Shown piece after piece: positions 6,508 to 6,881 of a DNA stretch of 6,881 nt; position 1 is the stretch's first letter, and each line of letters starts with the position of its first letter. The DNA is taken from the NCBI GenBank assembly GCA_015489255.1, contig WGAD01000079.1, positions 1 through 6,881 on the forward strand, given 5' to 3'. The notes beneath the pieces are model-generated. The model worked only from the letters and a program-made list of their open reading frames with translations. It ran no database searches and was not told where the DNA came from. The stretch is from Anaerolineales bacterium (GTDB lineage Bacteria; Chloroflexota; Anaerolineae; Anaerolineales; Villigracilaceae). The translations under genes were made by a program, and so were the position numbers.

Positions 6508-6881
6508 AACTTGTCACCGTTGCTGAAATGATCGCCATCGAAAAACAGGCCAATGAAAACGGTCTTTCTTATGCCGCCATGATGGAAAATGCAGGCCAGG
6601 GGTTGGCCGACGTCATCGTGCAGACCTTTGCCCCCGGGCAGGACGATGTCCTCTTCGCCTTTGGCCTGGTGGGAGCGGGGAACAACGGCGGCGATGCGCT
6701 GGTTGCGCTGACTTCCCTGGCGGAGCAGGGTTGGCGGAGCTGCGCCTATTTGGTGCGCCGTCAACCCGATGCACTGGTGGAACGGCTGGCAGCGGCAGGC
6801 GGCGAGGTGGTGAGGCTGGACGATGACCCGTCCTTCGAATCCTTGACCGAATGCCTGGAGACGGCGGATGTGGTGCTGGAT
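6504..6881 (+). CDS. nnrE: NAD(P)H-hydrate epimerase, YjeF N-terminal domain (3' end beyond window)
   Basis: The first 126 residues of a YjeF_N-domain protein; the gene runs off the window. These enzymes interconvert the R and S forms of NADHX/NADPHX, damaged nicotinamide cofactors, so that the partner dehydratase (NnrD) can repair them. Visible marks are the N-terminal helix with VTVAEMIAIEKQA (4-16), the MENAG motif (27-31) and GLVGAGNNGGDALV (54-67), the Rossmann-like loop whose usual form is G-x-G-N-N-G-G-D-G. Ala65 replaces the last glycine. Many bacteria fuse this domain to a C-terminal NnrD dehydratase, making about 500 residues; the window is too short to tell whether this copy is fused. 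It overlaps the AOR stop by four bases (ATGA), so the two are co-translated. Confidence 0.88.
   Translation, partial: MKLVTVAEMIAIEKQANENGLSYAAMMENAGQGLADVIVQTFAPGQDDVLFAFGLVGAGNNGGDALVALTSLAEQGWRSCAYLVRRQPDALVERLAAAGGEVVRLDDDPSFESLTECLETADVVLD

Overview
The window is high-GC bacterial DNA with tightly packed genes and clear Shine-Dalgarno sites. An aldehyde:ferredoxin oxidoreductase (AOR) points to an organism with anaerobic or low-oxygen metabolism that handles tungsten or molybdenum pterin. The overall style (AOR, an SCP2 protein, a two-USP amino-acid permease, ComEA) would suit a Chloroflexota/Anaerolineae-type genome. That placement is a low-confidence impression, because no phylogenetic marker is present.

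Layout. (1) A strong intrinsic terminator at about 13-50 ends the leftward gene. (2) Positions 58-2355 on the minus strand hold one long gene: a 12-helix APC-superfamily amino-acid permease fused to two cytoplasmic universal stress protein (USP) domains. (3) A 170-bp divergent intergenic region (2356-2525) holds the permease SD and a possible -10 box leftward. Rightward it holds a palindrome/pyrimidine tract and a weak promoter-like element just before the next ATG. (4) From 2526 to the window end runs one compact rightward gene cluster: CPBP-family membrane protein, ComEA-like SLBB + helix-hairpin-helix protein, class I SAM methyltransferase, SCP2 sterol-carrier domain protein, tungsten-type AOR, and an NAD(P)H-hydrate epimerase cut off by the window edge. 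Junctions are +11, +20, -20, +5 and -4 bp, so a single polycistronic transcript is likely.

How the genes may work together. The tightest part is methyltransferase, SCP2, AOR and nnrE. The coupled SCP2-AOR pair allows the idea that a small lipid-binding protein serves an oxidoreductase acting on hydrophobic aldehydes; this is inference only. ComEA (DNA binding for uptake) and the CPBP protein are not obviously related to AOR, so the cluster may be a mixed operon. The divergent permease is a separate transcription unit that probably senses adenine nucleotides through its USP domains.

I see no tRNA, rRNA, CRISPR array, insertion sequence or prophage signature. There is no strong evidence of a wholly new system. 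The most interesting points are the SCP2-AOR coupling, the unequal USP motifs, the degenerate CPBP motifs, and the placement of comEA outside a visible comEC context.
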